NCBI GenBank assembly: GCA_963703045.1
Contig: OY969782.1
Coordinates: 1,426,001 to 1,490,000 of the forward strand
Direction of reading: 5' to 3'
Length of the DNA stretch: 64,000 bases
Origin: Miltoncostaea sp963703045
Lineage (GTDB): Bacteria > Actinomycetota > Thermoleophilia > Miltoncostaeales > Miltoncostaeaceae
Shown piece by piece: positions 1-7,873 of the stretch. The translations under genes and the position numbers were made by a program. Each line of letters opens with the position of its first letter. Position 1 is the first letter of the stretch. The notes below the pieces were generated by a model, which saw only the letters and a list, made by a program, of their open reading frames with translations, did not search any database and had not been told where the DNA came from.

Positions 1-264
1 CGGGGAGCTGGTCGACACAGTGTGGGATCCCGGGACGCTGACGAGGGTGCAGGTTTCTACCGTATGGCGAGCCCGTGCGTCAACGCGCGGACGGACGGGC
101 GGGCGGCGACGGCGATCGGACGGGGGATGGACGAGCCCATGGCCCGCCGGCGGCGCGCCGGCCATGCCCCCGACCGGATTGGCAGCCTACCCGGCCGGCC
201 CCGCTCCCGCGCGCGTCGGTCGCGAGGGCACCCGCCCGGCGGGGCGACGTGGCGCCGGGCCCGC

Positions 265-309
265 GCCGGACGGACGCCCGGGGGCATAGGCCCCACCCCG
301 TCCGTCCGG
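265..309. other. GC-rich inverted repeat upstream of the ATP-grasp gene
   Basis: An imperfect hairpin has arms at 265-275 and 300-309 and an inner GGGGC/GCCCC pair (281-285, 290-294). It could terminate a gene lying left of the window or fold in DNA only. Bases 1-348 otherwise hold nothing I can support as a gene. Open frames run through them, but none has recognisable protein character. Confidence 0.35.
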
Positions 310-335
310 GCGTCGGCCGCACGCCTGCCGGGGTC

Positions 336-341
336 TACCGT
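336..341 (+). promoter_or_regulatory. -10 box TACCGT, leaderless start
   Basis: TACCGT is followed by 7 nt and then the ATG at 349. There is no Shine-Dalgarno. This matches the leaderless pattern seen at many genes in the window. Confidence 0.5.
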
Positions 342-348
342 GGCCGAC

Positions 349-1626
349 ATGCAGACACCCCGCGCCCGCCCCACGATCCTCGTCATCGGCTCCGACTTCC
401 GCGCCGGCCCGTGGGCGATCCGCAGCCTGCGCCGCGCCGGGCACCGGCTGGTCTGCGCGCACACGGAGGGCGTCCTTGCCGGCGGGCGCTCGCTCGCGTG
501 CCCGCGGCCCGCGCGGCACCCGTCGCCGGTGCTCGCGCCCGAGCGCTTCGCGGAGTGGACCGCGGCGACCGTGCGCAGTCGGCGCGTCGATGCGGTGCTC
601 GGCGTCACCGAGGACGTCGTGCGGACGCTCGCCGAGCACCCGGACGCCCTCGGCGGCGCCGTCCTCGTCGGGCCCGACGCGCGGCAGTACGCCGCCCTCT
701 GCGACAAGGGCGCCCTCGGCCGGCTGGCGGCCGCCGCCGGCGTCGGCCACCCCCTCTCGGTGCTCGTGCGCGCCGGGGTCGCGAGCGGCCCCCTCCCGCT
801 GCCGGCGGTGGTGAAGCCCGCCACCTCGGGCGAGGCCATCGAGGCGGCGCTCCCCAAGGCCGTGATCGCGGTGACCGCGGCGGCCCGCGACGCGGCGATC
901 GACGAGCTGCTGGCCGCGGGGGTCGACGCGCTCGTGCAGGAGCAGGTGCACGGCGTGCGCTGGAACCTGCACGGCGTCAGCCGGCACGACGGCGTCCACG
1001 GCATCGCCAACCGCGTGGTGCGCGAGTACCCGCGCGGGCGCGGCATCACCTCCCTCGGCGAGGCGCTGCCGCTGCCCGAGGGGCTGCGCGAGGCCGCGGC
1101 GCGCCTCTGCGTCGCCACCGGCTACCGCGGTCCGCTGAGCGTGCAGGGCTTCGAGCGCGACGGCCGCTTCGTGGTGCACGACGTCAACCTGCGCCTACCG
1201 GCGTCGATCGGCCTCTCGATCCGCGCCGGGCTCGACATCCCCCGGCTGGCGGTCCACGACGCGCTCGGCCTGCCGGCGTCGCCCGTCGCCGCAGTGCCCG
1301 CGCCGACCGCCTACGTCTGCCTCGACCTCGAGGCCGCCGCCTTCGTGGCGGCCCTGCGGGGCGGTCTGCCCTCCGAGACGGCGCGCGGGGTGCTGTGGAG
1401 CGTCGCCCGGCACATCGGTCCGGGCCGGCGGCGGGTGCTCGACCCGAACCCGCTCGACCCCTTCTGGCTGCCGACCCAGGCGCTCAGGCGGGCGGCCGGC
1501 GGCGCCCGGACGGTCCGCGACAGGAGGCGGGGTGCCCCTCGGGACCGGGGGAACGACGGCGGCGACGGGGCCGAGAACGTCGAAAGCCCCGCATTTGCAG
1601 GGCTTTCGAGCCGGAGTGGAGGATAG
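349..1626 (+). CDS. ATP-grasp domain protein (carboxylate-amine ligase type)
   Basis: A 425-residue protein. The N-terminus (TILVIGSDFRAGPWAIRSL) looks like the pre-ATP-grasp Rossmann-like domain, and residues about 125-330 resemble an ATP-grasp fold (PAVVKPATSG, VDALVQEQVHG, FVVHDVNLRLP with the metal-binding D/N residues). Such enzymes ligate a carboxylate to an amine or thiol through an acyl-phosphate; the substrate cannot be told. The start at 349 is preferred over upstream in-frame starts because it sits 7 nt after a -10 box and because the encoded upstream region is arginine/glycine-rich noise. The last 40 residues are basic and low-complexity, and the gene runs 10 nt into the antisense tRNA-Ala. 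Confidence 0.75.
   Translation: MQTPRARPTILVIGSDFRAGPWAIRSLRRAGHRLVCAHTEGVLAGGRSLACPRPARHPSPVLAPERFAEWTAATVRSRRVDAVLGVTEDVVRTLAEHPDALGGAVLVGPDARQYAALCDKGALGRLAAAAGVGHPLSVLVRAGVASGPLPLPAVVKPATSGEAIEAALPKAVIAVTAAARDAAIDELLAAGVDALVQEQVHGVRWNLHGVSRHDGVHGIANRVVREYPRGRGITSLGEALPLPEGLREAAARLCVATGYRGPLSVQGFERDGRFVVHDVNLRLPASIGLSIRAGLDIPRLAVHDALGLPASPVAAVPAPTAYVCLDLEAAAFVAALRGGLPSETARGVLWSVARHIGPGRRRVLDPNPLDPFWLPTQALRRAAGGARTVRDRRRGAPRDRGNDGGDGAENVESPAFAGLSSRSGG
1581..1608 (-). terminator. Hairpin terminator downstream of tRNA-Ala
   Basis: A perfect 9-bp stem (1581-1589 with 1600-1608) and a 10-nt loop lie 9 nt past the 3' end of the minus-strand tRNA, inside the 3' part of the ATP-grasp gene. No clear U-tract follows. 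Confidence 0.5.
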
Positions 1627-1689
1627 CGGATTCGAACCGCTGACCTCCTGGGTGCGATCCAGGCGCTCTCCCAACTGAGCTAATCCCCC
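1617..1689 (-). tRNA. tRNA-Ala (anticodon CGC)
   Basis: Reading the minus strand gives a 73-nt cloverleaf. The acceptor stem GGGGGAU pairs with AUCCUCC and contains the G3-U70 wobble pair, the alanine identity element. The D-arm is TAGCTCAGTTGGGAGAGC. The anticodon stem CCTGG/CCAGG closes loop ATCGCAC, anticodon CGC. The T-arm is present and the discriminator is A73. CCA is not encoded. A C34 anticodon for GCG suits a genome with G-ending codons. It overlaps the opposite-strand CDS end by 10 nt. Confidence 0.95.
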
Positions 1690-1761
1690 GGGGTCCGCCC
1701 GGCACCTTATCGCGCGGTCGGACCATCGTCAGCCCCGGGGGGAGACATCGGACCCCGGCGC

Positions 1762-1767
1762 TACCCT
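1762..1767 (+). promoter_or_regulatory. -10 box TACCCT, leaderless start
   Basis: TACCCT is followed by 6 nt and the ATG at 1774. No ribosome binding site. Confidence 0.5.
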
Positions 1768-1773
1768 GAGCAG

Positions 1774-2568
1774 ATGATCGACATCCACTGCCACCTGCTG
1801 CCGGGCCTCGACGACGGTCCGGCCACCGAGGGGGACTCGGTCGCGATGGCGCGGGCGGCGTGGGAGCAGGGCACCCGCACGGTGGTCTGCACGCCGCACA
1901 TGGCGCCCAGGTATCCCACCTCCCCCGCCCGGATGCACCAGGAGGTGCGGACCCTGGCGGTGGCCCTGGCCGACGCCGACATCGGGCTGCGGGTGCTGCC
2001 GGGCGCAGAGATCGCCCTCGACCACCTGCCGCGCATGGACGACGCCGACCTCGCAATGGCGAGCCTCGGCGGCGGCGGCGAGTGGCTGCTGCTCGAGATG
2101 CCCTTCGTCGGATGGCCGCTGCGCCTGCCCGAGATCCTGCGCGACCTCGAGATCCGCGGCTTCCGCGCGATCCTCGCCCACCCCGAGCGCGCCGACTCGA
2201 TCCAGCGCTCGCCCGACCGCATCCGCGACGTCATCGGGCGGGGGGCGCTCGTGCAGCTCACGGCCGGGTCGTTCCTCGGCGACCACGGGCCGGCGGCGCG
2301 GCGCACCGCGGGCATCCTGCTTGCGGGCGGCGCGGCGCACCTGATCGCCTCCGACGGCCACTCGGCCGGCTCCTGGCGCGGACCCGAGCTGTCGCCCGGC
2401 ATCCAGGCGGCGGCCGACGCCATCGACGTCAGCCCGCAGGCCCTGTCGTGGATGGTCGACGAGGGGCCCGAGGCGATCCTGGCGGGCGGCCCGGTTCGGC
2501 CGCCGCGCATCACATCGTCGAGAAGGCCCCGGGGGGGCGGGCGTCCGGCGACCGCCGGGCCGCGATGA
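1774..2568 (+). CDS. CpsB/YwqE-type PHP-domain phosphoesterase (tyrosine-protein phosphatase family)
   Basis: A 264-residue PHP-fold metal-dependent phosphoesterase. The first metal motif is at the extreme N-terminus (IDIHCHLLPGLDDGP), followed by VCTPHMAPRYP, GAEIALD, ILAHPERAD and LIASDGHS, the set of His/Asp/Glu ligands for a trinuclear metal site. Family members (CpsB, YwqE, Wzb-like) dephosphorylate tyrosine kinases that control capsule or exopolysaccharide synthesis. The neighbouring epimerase fits a polysaccharide role, though no kinase is visible. The last 59 nt overlap the convergent epimerase gene. The last 25 residues are basic and low-complexity. Confidence 0.88.
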   Translation: MIDIHCHLLPGLDDGPATEGDSVAMARAAWEQGTRTVVCTPHMAPRYPTSPARMHQEVRTLAVALADADIGLRVLPGAEIALDHLPRMDDADLAMASLGGGGEWLLLEMPFVGWPLRLPEILRDLEIRGFRAILAHPERADSIQRSPDRIRDVIGRGALVQLTAGSFLGDHGPAARRTAGILLAGGAAHLIASDGHSAGSWRGPELSPGIQAAADAIDVSPQALSWMVDEGPEAILAGGPVRPPRITSSRRPRGGGRPATAGPR

Positions 2569-3469
2569 CCGACTGCATCGTCACCTGCAGACCCTCCTGC
2601 AGGGGGGTCTCCGGCTTCCAGCCGTAGAGCCGCTGGGCCTTGTCGTTGGCCAGGGCGCTGCGCTGCAGCTCGCCCGGGCGGGCCGCCGCGAACTCGGGCT
2701 CGCCCTCGTAGCCGAGGCCCTCGAGCAGGTCGAGCACGCTCACCTCGACGCCGCAGCCGACGTTGACGACCTCACCCGGCTCGCCGGCCTCGGCCGCGAG
2801 GAAGGCGCGGGCGACGTCGGCCACGTACACGTAGTCACGGGTCTGACGGCCGTCGCCGAAGATGCGCGGCCGCTCGCCGTCGAGCAGCTTGCCGCAGAAG
2901 ATGGCCACCACGCCGGCCTCGCCGTGCGGGTCCTGGCGCGGGCCGTAGACGTTGCCGAGGCGCAGCACGCTGGTCTCGACGCCGTAGAGGCGACCGTAGA
3001 GCCCGCAGTAGCCCTCGCCGCTCATCTTGCTCATGCCGTAGTGCGACAGCGGACGGGTCTCGGAGGTCTCCGGGCTCGGCACCGGCAGGCCCTCGTACTC
3101 GCCGTAACCGGCCCCGCCCGTCGACGCGAAGACGACGCGCGCGCCGATCGACCGCGCCGCCTCGAGCACGTTGATCGTGCCGATGATGTTGACGTCGGCG
3201 TCGTAGGCGGGCTCCTCGAGCGCGCGGCGCACGTCGGCCTGCGCGGCCAGATGGAAGATCACCGAGGGGCGGGCGGCCTCGGCGAGCGCCGTCAGGGCGT
3301 CGCCGGTGCGGATGTCGAGCTCGTGGAACTCGGCCTCGTCCGGCACGCGGATGCGCCGGCCGTTCGAGAGGTCGTCCACGATGTGGCACGTGCGCCCATC
3401 GGCGAGGACGGCGTCGGCGAGGTTCGACCCGATGAAGCCGGCGCCGCCGGTGATGAGTGCACTGCTCAC
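2510..3469 (-). CDS. NAD-dependent sugar epimerase/dehydratase (GalE-like)
   Basis: A 319-residue extended short-chain dehydrogenase. The nucleotide-binding motif GGAGFIGSNLA is at residues 8-18. The catalytic Thr/Tyr/Lys region contains FASTGGAGYGE and YGMSKMSGE (YxxxK), and NVYGPRQDPHGEAGVV is typical of UDP-glucose 4-epimerases. The GTG start at 3469 is chosen because it begins directly at the Rossmann fold and has AAAGGT a few nt upstream. Likely role: conversion of UDP-sugars for surface glycans; substrate unproven. It converges on and overlaps the PHP phosphoesterase gene by 59 nt. Confidence 0.88.
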   Translation of the reverse strand: MSSALITGGAGFIGSNLADAVLADGRTCHIVDDLSNGRRIRVPDEAEFHELDIRTGDALTALAEAARPSVIFHLAAQADVRRALEEPAYDADVNIIGTINVLEAARSIGARVVFASTGGAGYGEYEGLPVPSPETSETRPLSHYGMSKMSGEGYCGLYGRLYGVETSVLRLGNVYGPRQDPHGEAGVVAIFCGKLLDGERPRIFGDGRQTRDYVYVADVARAFLAAEAGEPGEVVNVGCGVEVSVLDLLEGLGYEGEPEFAAARPGELQRSALANDKAQRLYGWKPETPLQEGLQVTMQSVIAARRSPDARPPGAFSTM

Positions 3470-3565
3470 GCTGTTACCTTTCGGCGGGGTGAGTACGCGA
3501 CCTGAGACGACGGCCAGCATGGATGACCCCCGCGGGCACGGCAAGGCGGGGGACGGGGCGCCGCG

Positions 3566-3745
3566 ATGACGGTTCCCGACGACGAGCCGCGGCGCCCCGG
3601 CGTGTACGCGCGCCTGGCCGAGCAGGCCGACGTGCACCGCACCGCGCTCGATCCGCCGCGGTGGATCCGCTGGGCCGGGTGGGCGATCTGCGTCGCGATC
3701 GCGGTCGGAGTGGTCGCGACCGCGCTGCAGGTCCACCCCTGGTGA
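3566..3745 (+). CDS. Small single-pass membrane protein
   Basis: A 59-residue protein, MTVPDDEPRRPGVYARLAE..., with a hydrophilic N-terminus and one predicted membrane helix near residues 37-57 (WAGWAICVAIAVGVVATAL). Its stop overlaps the GTG start of tmk (GTGA), so translation of the two is probably coupled. No family recognised. Gene reality is supported by the coupling, the clean membrane segment and G/C wobble bias. Function unknown. Confidence 0.6.
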   Translation: MTVPDDEPRRPGVYARLAEQADVHRTALDPPRWIRWAGWAICVAIAVGVVATALQVHPW

Positions 3746-4353
3746 GCGGCCGCTTCATCACCCTCGAGGGCGTCGACGGAAGCGGCAAGAGCACCCAGGC
3801 CGGCATGCTCGCCGACGCGCTCGCCGCCGACGGCCGCACCGTGGTGCGCACGCGCGAGCCCGGCGGCACGCCGCTCGGCGAACGGGTGCGCGAGCTGCTG
3901 CTGGCCGGCGATCCGGGCGGGATGACGCTGCTCGCCGAGGTGCACCTGTTCGCCGCCTCGCGCGCCGAGCTGGTGCGGCGGGTCATCCGGCCCGCCCTCG
4001 ACGAGGACGCCTGGGTGGTGTGCGACCGGTTCGTCGACTCATCGCTCGCCTACCAGGGAGCCGGCCGGGGGCTCGGCATCGACGCGGTGCTGGAGGCCAA
4101 CCGCGCGGCGGTCGAGGGCTGTCTGCCCGACCTGACCCTGGTCATCGACCTCCCGACGGCGGTCGCCCGCGAGCGGCGCTCCGCCTCGCCCGACCGCATC
4201 GAGGCCGAGGGCGACGACTTCGCCGATCGGGTCGCCGGCGGATACCGCGAGCTGGCCGGGCGCTTCCCCGAGCGCCTGCGCCTGGTCGACGGCCGGGGAT
4301 CGCCCGATGAGGTGCACGAGCGGGTGCGGGCGGCTCTCGGGGCACTCGTGTGA
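3742..4353 (+). CDS. tmk: Thymidylate kinase
   Basis: A 203-residue dTMP kinase making dTDP from dTMP and ATP, an essential step of dTTP synthesis. Visible motifs: P-loop EGVDGSGKST (residues 8-17), TREPGGTPLGE, the DRFVDSSLAYQG substrate segment and a C-terminal lid-like region. Length is normal for the family. The GTG start overlaps the previous stop, and its own TGA overlaps the GTG of holB, so this is a tightly coupled three-gene operon. tmk-holB adjacency is common in bacteria. Confidence 0.96.
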   Translation: MSGRFITLEGVDGSGKSTQAGMLADALAADGRTVVRTREPGGTPLGERVRELLLAGDPGGMTLLAEVHLFAASRAELVRRVIRPALDEDAWVVCDRFVDSSLAYQGAGRGLGIDAVLEANRAAVEGCLPDLTLVIDLPTAVARERRSASPDRIEAEGDDFADRVAGGYRELAGRFPERLRLVDGRGSPDEVHERVRAALGALV

Positions 4354-5390
4354 TCACGATCCCGGGACAGCCGCTCGCCCAGCGCATCCTGCGCGCCGCC
4401 CTGGCGCGCGAGGACGCGCCGCAGCAGCTGCTGCTCTTCGGGCCCCCCGGCACCGGCAAGCGCGCCGCGGCGCGCGAGGCCGCCTGGGAGCTGATGGACC
4501 CCGAGGGCGCCCACGAGCGCACCTCCCGGGCGCTCGACCTCACGGTCATCGAGGCCACCGGGCAGCAGATCCTGCTGCGCGACCTCGAGGAGGGCCTCGC
4601 GCAGATCGCGAGCCGGCCGAGCGTGATGCGCCGGCGGGTGATGGTGGTGTTCGACATCGAGCGGCTGCGCGAGCAGGAGTCGCGCCTGCTGAAGACGCTC
4701 GAGGAGCCGCCGCCGCGCTCGCACATCATCGTGGTCACCGACCACCCCTCCGACCTGCTCGACACGATCCGCTCGCGGTGCCTGCCGGTGCCGTTCCGCA
4801 GCCTCGGCTGGACGCACGCGGTCGCCAACATGGGCCCTCTCGAGTCGCAGATGCACCGCATCGGGGTCGACTTCGCGCTCGCCGCGCTCGACGGCGCGGC
4901 GGCCGCGGCCCCCGCCGGGGTCGTGACGGCCATCCAGGCGCGCATGGAGGGCGCCGCCGACGGCAACCCCTCCGACGAGCTGGTGCGGCTGCGGGCCGAG
5001 GCCGCATCGCTGGCCGGCAAGCGCGGGGAGCGCACGGCGACGAAGCGGGCCGACGACCAGGAGAAGCGCGAGCGCCGGCGCCTGGTGACCGACGGGTGGA
5101 CGATGGTGCTCGACTCGGCGGCGGCGACCGCCGCCGACGCCCTCGCGGTCGCCGTGGGGGCCGAGGGGGTCGTGCGCAACGCCGACCGGCTCGACGAGCT
5201 GCGCGCCGTCGGGGTGCCCGAGCGCATGCCGTTCCTCGAGCGGGCGGTCGCCGAGATCCAGATCGCGCGGGCCGATCTCGAGCTCAACCCGCGCGTCGAG
5301 CTGGCCGCCGAGGCACTGCTGGTGCGCCTCGACGAGGCCCGCCACGGGGCGCGCGGGCGGTTGGTGGGACCGGGGCGCCTGGCCCTCTGA
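4350..5390 (+). CDS. holB: DNA polymerase III delta-prime subunit
   Basis: A 346-residue AAA+ clamp-loader subunit. The start resembles family members (ITIPGQPLAQRILRAAL). Walker A is GPPGTGKR (residues 28-35), the Walker B-like strand is MVVFDIERLREQESRLLKTLEEPP, and the SRC motif is DTIRSRCLPVPF. It loads the sliding clamp with tau/gamma and delta. The C-terminal third is alpha-helical and poorly conserved. The GTG start is embedded in the tmk stop (GTGA). Confidence is high from motif order and tmk adjacency; the length fits holB. Confidence 0.92.
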   Translation: MITIPGQPLAQRILRAALAREDAPQQLLLFGPPGTGKRAAAREAAWELMDPEGAHERTSRALDLTVIEATGQQILLRDLEEGLAQIASRPSVMRRRVMVVFDIERLREQESRLLKTLEEPPPRSHIIVVTDHPSDLLDTIRSRCLPVPFRSLGWTHAVANMGPLESQMHRIGVDFALAALDGAAAAAPAGVVTAIQARMEGAADGNPSDELVRLRAEAASLAGKRGERTATKRADDQEKRERRRLVTDGWTMVLDSAAATAADALAVAVGAEGVVRNADRLDELRAVGVPERMPFLERAVAEIQIARADLELNPRVELAAEALLVRLDEARHGARGRLVGPGRLAL

Positions 5391-5442
5391 GGGCCACGCC
5401 GGCCGGCCGGCGGGTGGGCGGCTCGGGCGGGAACGGTGGGCG

Positions 5443-5448
5443 TACGCT
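5443..5448 (+). promoter_or_regulatory. -10 box TACGCT with leader
   Basis: TACGCT lies about 40 nt upstream of the ATG at 5488. A GGAGG Shine-Dalgarno follows at 5476-5480. This promoter has a true leader, unlike the leaderless genes. Confidence 0.4.
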
Positions 5449-5487
5449 CGGACGAAAGACCACCCGACATCGGACGGAGGTCCCCCG

Positions 5488-6141
5488 ATGAGAGTCCCAC
5501 ACGTACGTCCGCGGCTCGTCGCCGCGCTCGTCGCCGCCGCGCTGACCGCGGTCGCCCTCATGCTCGTCCCCGGTGCCATCGCGACCAAGGGCAAGCCCTC
5601 TCCGCCCGTCGAGAAGGCGGCGTCGGCCGACGTCCTCCTCTATCGCGGCGCGACCACGGTCGCCCTCGACGCCGGCGCCGCCGGTGCCCTCGACTCGCTC
5701 GGCATCTCGGTCGCCCCCTCGGGCAAGGCCTACGCCAGCAAGAAGGGCATCAGCTTCCCGATCACCTTCGGCGTCGTCAACTCGACGACCCTCGAGGGCC
5801 AGATCCGTCACGCCGGCGGCCTGAAGTTCACCAAGGGCGACACGACGGTGTACCTCAGCCGCTACTTCATCGACATCGACGCCACGCCGAGCCTGTCCGG
5901 CCTGGTCGGCGCCGCGAAGAACACCGGCGACCGCGCCGACCTCTTCTCGCTCGACCTGAGCGCCCTCGAGGTCAAGACGGGCGAGCGCCACATCAAGCTG
6001 TCGGGCGTCACCCTCAAGCTGACCGCCGGCGCCGCGGCCGCGCTGAACGGCGCGTTCGGTGAGGGCGCCACGCCGTTCACCGAGGGCCTCGTCATCGGCA
6101 CGGCGACGGTCTCCTCGCGCACCTACGTCCGGGGCGTCTGA
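5488..6141 (+). CDS. Secreted protein, HtaA-like
   Basis: A 217-residue protein with a Sec signal peptide (arginine-rich n-region, hydrophobic core about residues 10-29, then AIATKG). The mature part has the feel of HtaA-type domains of actinobacterial surface proteins: NSTTLEGQIRHAGGLKF, a short beta-rich body and alternating LxLxxL strands. HtaA domains bind haem in corynebacteria, but no metal or haem ligands can be assigned here. GGAGG sits 8 nt before the ATG. A strong hairpin follows the stop, so it is probably a monocistronic gene. Family assignment is tentative. Confidence 0.6.
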   Translation: MRVPHVRPRLVAALVAAALTAVALMLVPGAIATKGKPSPPVEKAASADVLLYRGATTVALDAGAAGALDSLGISVAPSGKAYASKKGISFPITFGVVNSTTLEGQIRHAGGLKFTKGDTTVYLSRYFIDIDATPSLSGLVGAAKNTGDRADLFSLDLSALEVKTGERHIKLSGVTLKLTAGAAAALNGAFGEGATPFTEGLVIGTATVSSRTYVRGV

Positions 6142-6174
6142 GCACCCACCCCGGGTCACCGCCCCCTCACGGAC

Positions 6175-6214
6175 GAGGGGCCGCGGCACGCGGATCGCGT
6201 GCCGACGGCCCCTC
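6175..6214 (+). terminator. Long hairpin terminator
   Basis: The outer arms GAGGGGCCG (6175-6183) and CGGCCCCTC (6206-6214) enclose an inner 8-bp stem (6185-6192 with 6196-6203) with a 3-nt loop. It starts 33 nt after the stop of the secreted protein gene. No U-tract is visible. Confidence 0.6.
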
Positions 6215-6230
6215 TGCCGTGATACCGGGC

Positions 6231-6277
6231 GGCACCTCCTCCGGGGCGTCGCGATCGCGAGCCCCGGCGGCGGTGCC
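6231..6277. other. Nested hairpin in a gene-free region (candidate structured RNA)
   Basis: Outer arms GGCACC (6231-6236) and GGTGCC (6272-6277), inner arms CCGGGGC (6241-6247) and GCCCCGG (6261-6267), and a 12-nt palindrome TCGCGATCGCGA (6249-6260) in the loop. The surrounding 6215-6766 stretch has no gene I can support. A further GCCCC/GGGGC hairpin lies at 6305-6318. I looked for rnpB, tmRNA and SRP RNA hallmarks and found none. Confidence 0.35.
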
Positions 6278-6713
6278 TCAGCTGATGGAGACGGACGGCC
6301 CCTCGCCCCGGATGGGGCTCAGAGCGACGGACCGCCCTCTATCGCCGTGTCCAGAGGCCGTCACCTCCCCGCGGCCAACCGCCCGTCCGGGCTCGAATCA
6401 TCCGGCCACGTGGTCGTGGTGGTCCGTTCCAGGTGCGCCGCATCCCGACGCGCGCTGGGAGACGAGTGGACGCGAGGACGTGGTCTCGGCGAGGTGCTCG
6501 GTTCGTCCGCGATGCGCTGACAAGCGCCGCCGCCATGATCCCTCGGACGTCCGCCCTGAGGGTGACGTATGGAACGCGGTCGATCTGCTGTCGCCGGTTC
6601 ATCCCGCTCACATCCCGTTTCCCGCGGTTCGACCGTGCAAGCGGGGCACTGGGTGGAGCGGCTCCGCTCACGATCTTGCACGACCGACCATACGCCTCCG
6701 CGGGGCGCGGTCA

Positions 6714-6731
6714 ACCCTCCTCTCGGAGGGT
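6714..6731. other. Hairpin upstream of tRNA-Thr
   Basis: A 7-bp perfect stem ACCCTCC/GGAGGGT with loop TCTC. It lies about 35 nt upstream of the putative tRNA-Thr promoter and may end transcription from the left. Confidence 0.35.
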
Positions 6732-6766
6732 GGGATCTGGACTTCCGATCCGCCCCCCGAGGCCGC

Positions 6767-6772
6767 TAGAGT
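6767..6772 (+). promoter_or_regulatory. -10 box TAGAGT for tRNA-Thr
   Basis: TAGAGT lies 33 nt upstream of the mature tRNA 5' end. A UUCG-capped hairpin (6784-6799, GCCACC/GGTGGC) lies between, so it would be in the 5' part of the precursor. Confidence 0.4.
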
Positions 6773-6804
6773 CCGTGGTCGGGGCCACCTTCGGGTGGCT
6801 TCGG

Positions 6805-6877
6805 GCCGACGTAGCTCAGTTGGTAGAGCACTTCACTCGTAATGAAGGGGTCCGCGGTTCGAATCCGCGCGTCGGCT
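6805..6877 (+). tRNA. tRNA-Thr (anticodon CGT)
   Basis: A 73-nt cloverleaf. Acceptor GCCGACG pairs with CGTCGGC, the D-arm is TAGCTCAGTTGGTAGAGCA, the anticodon stem CTTCA/TGAAG closes loop CTCGTAA (anticodon CGT, reads ACG), and the T-arm CCGCGGTTCGAATCCGCG is canonical. CCA is not encoded. Like the tRNA-Ala(CGC) it has C34, suiting G-ending codons. Confidence 0.95.
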
Positions 6878-6975
6878 TCGTGGGACCCGCGGGAAGCCCC
6901 GTTGAGGACGCGCATCCGGCGGCGGGAGTGACGACCTGGGCCTCTGGCCGGGATGCGCCGGCGCCGCCTCGGATA

Positions 6976-6981
6976 TAGGCT
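6976..6981 (+). promoter_or_regulatory. -10 box TAGGCT, leaderless start
   Basis: TAGGCT is followed by 7 nt and the ATG at 6989, with no ribosome binding site. Confidence 0.5.
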
Positions 6982-6988
6982 CGGCGAC

Positions 6989-7822
6989 ATGACCGCGAGG
7001 ATGCGCTCAGCGGTGCTGGAGCAGATTCGGGCCGGCGCGTGGGAGCCGGTGCACAAGCGCGTCCGGGCCGTGCTGGACGGGGCCACGGTGGTGGACAGCA
7101 CCCGCTCGGTGCTGATCTGGGAGCCGCGCCGGATCGTGCCCTCCTACGCCGTGCCCGGGGAGGACATCGCGGGCGAGGTGGTCTCCGACATGCGCCCGCC
7201 GGCGCCGGACGACGGGTTCCCCTCGCTGCACCCGGGCATCCCCTTCGCGGTCCATACGGCCCCCGGCGAGCGGGTGCTGGTGCGGGCGCCGGGCGGTGGC
7301 CGTGCCGCGGAGGGCCTGCGGCTGGCCGAGCCGGAGCTCGCGGGCCTCGTGGCGCTCGACTTCCGCGGGTTCGACGCGTGGTTGGAGGAGGACGAGCCCA
7401 TCGTGGGCCACCCGCGCGACCCCTTCCACCGCGTCGACATCCTCCATAGCTCGCGCCACGTTCGTGTCGAGCTCGGGGGCGAGCTGCTCGCCGAGACACA
7501 CCGGCCGCGCATGCTGTTCGAGACCTCCCTGCCGGCGCGGACGTACTTCCCGCCGGAGGACGTCCGGAGCGACCTGCTGGTCGCGACCGGCACCCGCACG
7601 CGCTGCGCCTACAAGGGCGAGGCGTCCTACTGGTCGGTCGCGGGCGCCGGTGCGCCCGGCGAGGACCTGGCCTGGAGCTACCCGGCCCCGCTGCGCGACG
7701 CCTCGGAGGTCGCGGGTCTGATGGCCTTCTTCGACGAGCGCGTCGATGTGACCGTTGACGGCGTCGCCGTGGAGCGGCCGATCACCCCGTGGACCCCGCG
7801 CTGGGACGGGCGGATGCCGTAG
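6989..7822 (+). CDS. Double DUF427 domain protein
   Basis: A 277-residue cytosolic protein made of two DUF427 units. The first, about residues 30-115, contains VVDSTRSVLIWEPRRIVPSY. The second, about 155-265, is better conserved (RVELGGELLAETHRP, LLFETSLPARTYFPPEDV, TRCAYKGEASYWSV, DLAWSYPAPL). DUF427 proteins are common in actinobacteria and their biochemical role is not established. The ATG at 6989 is chosen over an upstream in-frame ATG because of the leaderless -10 arrangement. Confidence 0.88.
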   Translation: MTARMRSAVLEQIRAGAWEPVHKRVRAVLDGATVVDSTRSVLIWEPRRIVPSYAVPGEDIAGEVVSDMRPPAPDDGFPSLHPGIPFAVHTAPGERVLVRAPGGGRAAEGLRLAEPELAGLVALDFRGFDAWLEEDEPIVGHPRDPFHRVDILHSSRHVRVELGGELLAETHRPRMLFETSLPARTYFPPEDVRSDLLVATGTRTRCAYKGEASYWSVAGAGAPGEDLAWSYPAPLRDASEVAGLMAFFDERVDVTVDGVAVERPITPWTPRWDGRMP

Positions 7823-7861
7823 CGGCGGCGACGCGCCTGGCGCCCCGGCGGACGGCGGACG

Positions 7862-7867
7862 TATCCT
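7862..7867 (+). promoter_or_regulatory. -10 box TATCCT
   Basis: TATCCT is followed by 6 nt and a GTG at 7874, the exact leaderless spacing seen elsewhere, but here the start opens a 24-codon ORF and not the lyase gene itself. Confidence 0.45.
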
Positions 7868-7873
7868 CACGGC

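Noticed and set aside
1..348. An upstream gene end or N-terminal extension of the ATP-grasp protein
   Set aside because: Encoded sequence is low-complexity and Arg/Gly-rich, and a -10 box plus ATG at 349 give a better start.
187..1179. Long minus-strand open frames opposite the ATP-grasp gene, and similar long antisense frames elsewhere (e.g. 12158-16690, 24948-30116)
   Set aside because: They are the usual shadows of high-GC genes: Arg/Gly/Pro/His-rich, without domain motifs, ribosome binding sites or plausible starts.
6219..6842. Possible protein gene or RNase P/tmRNA/SRP RNA in the gene-free stretch
   Set aside because: Open frames lack protein character, and the conserved rnpB, tmRNA and SRP RNA sequence hallmarks are absent.
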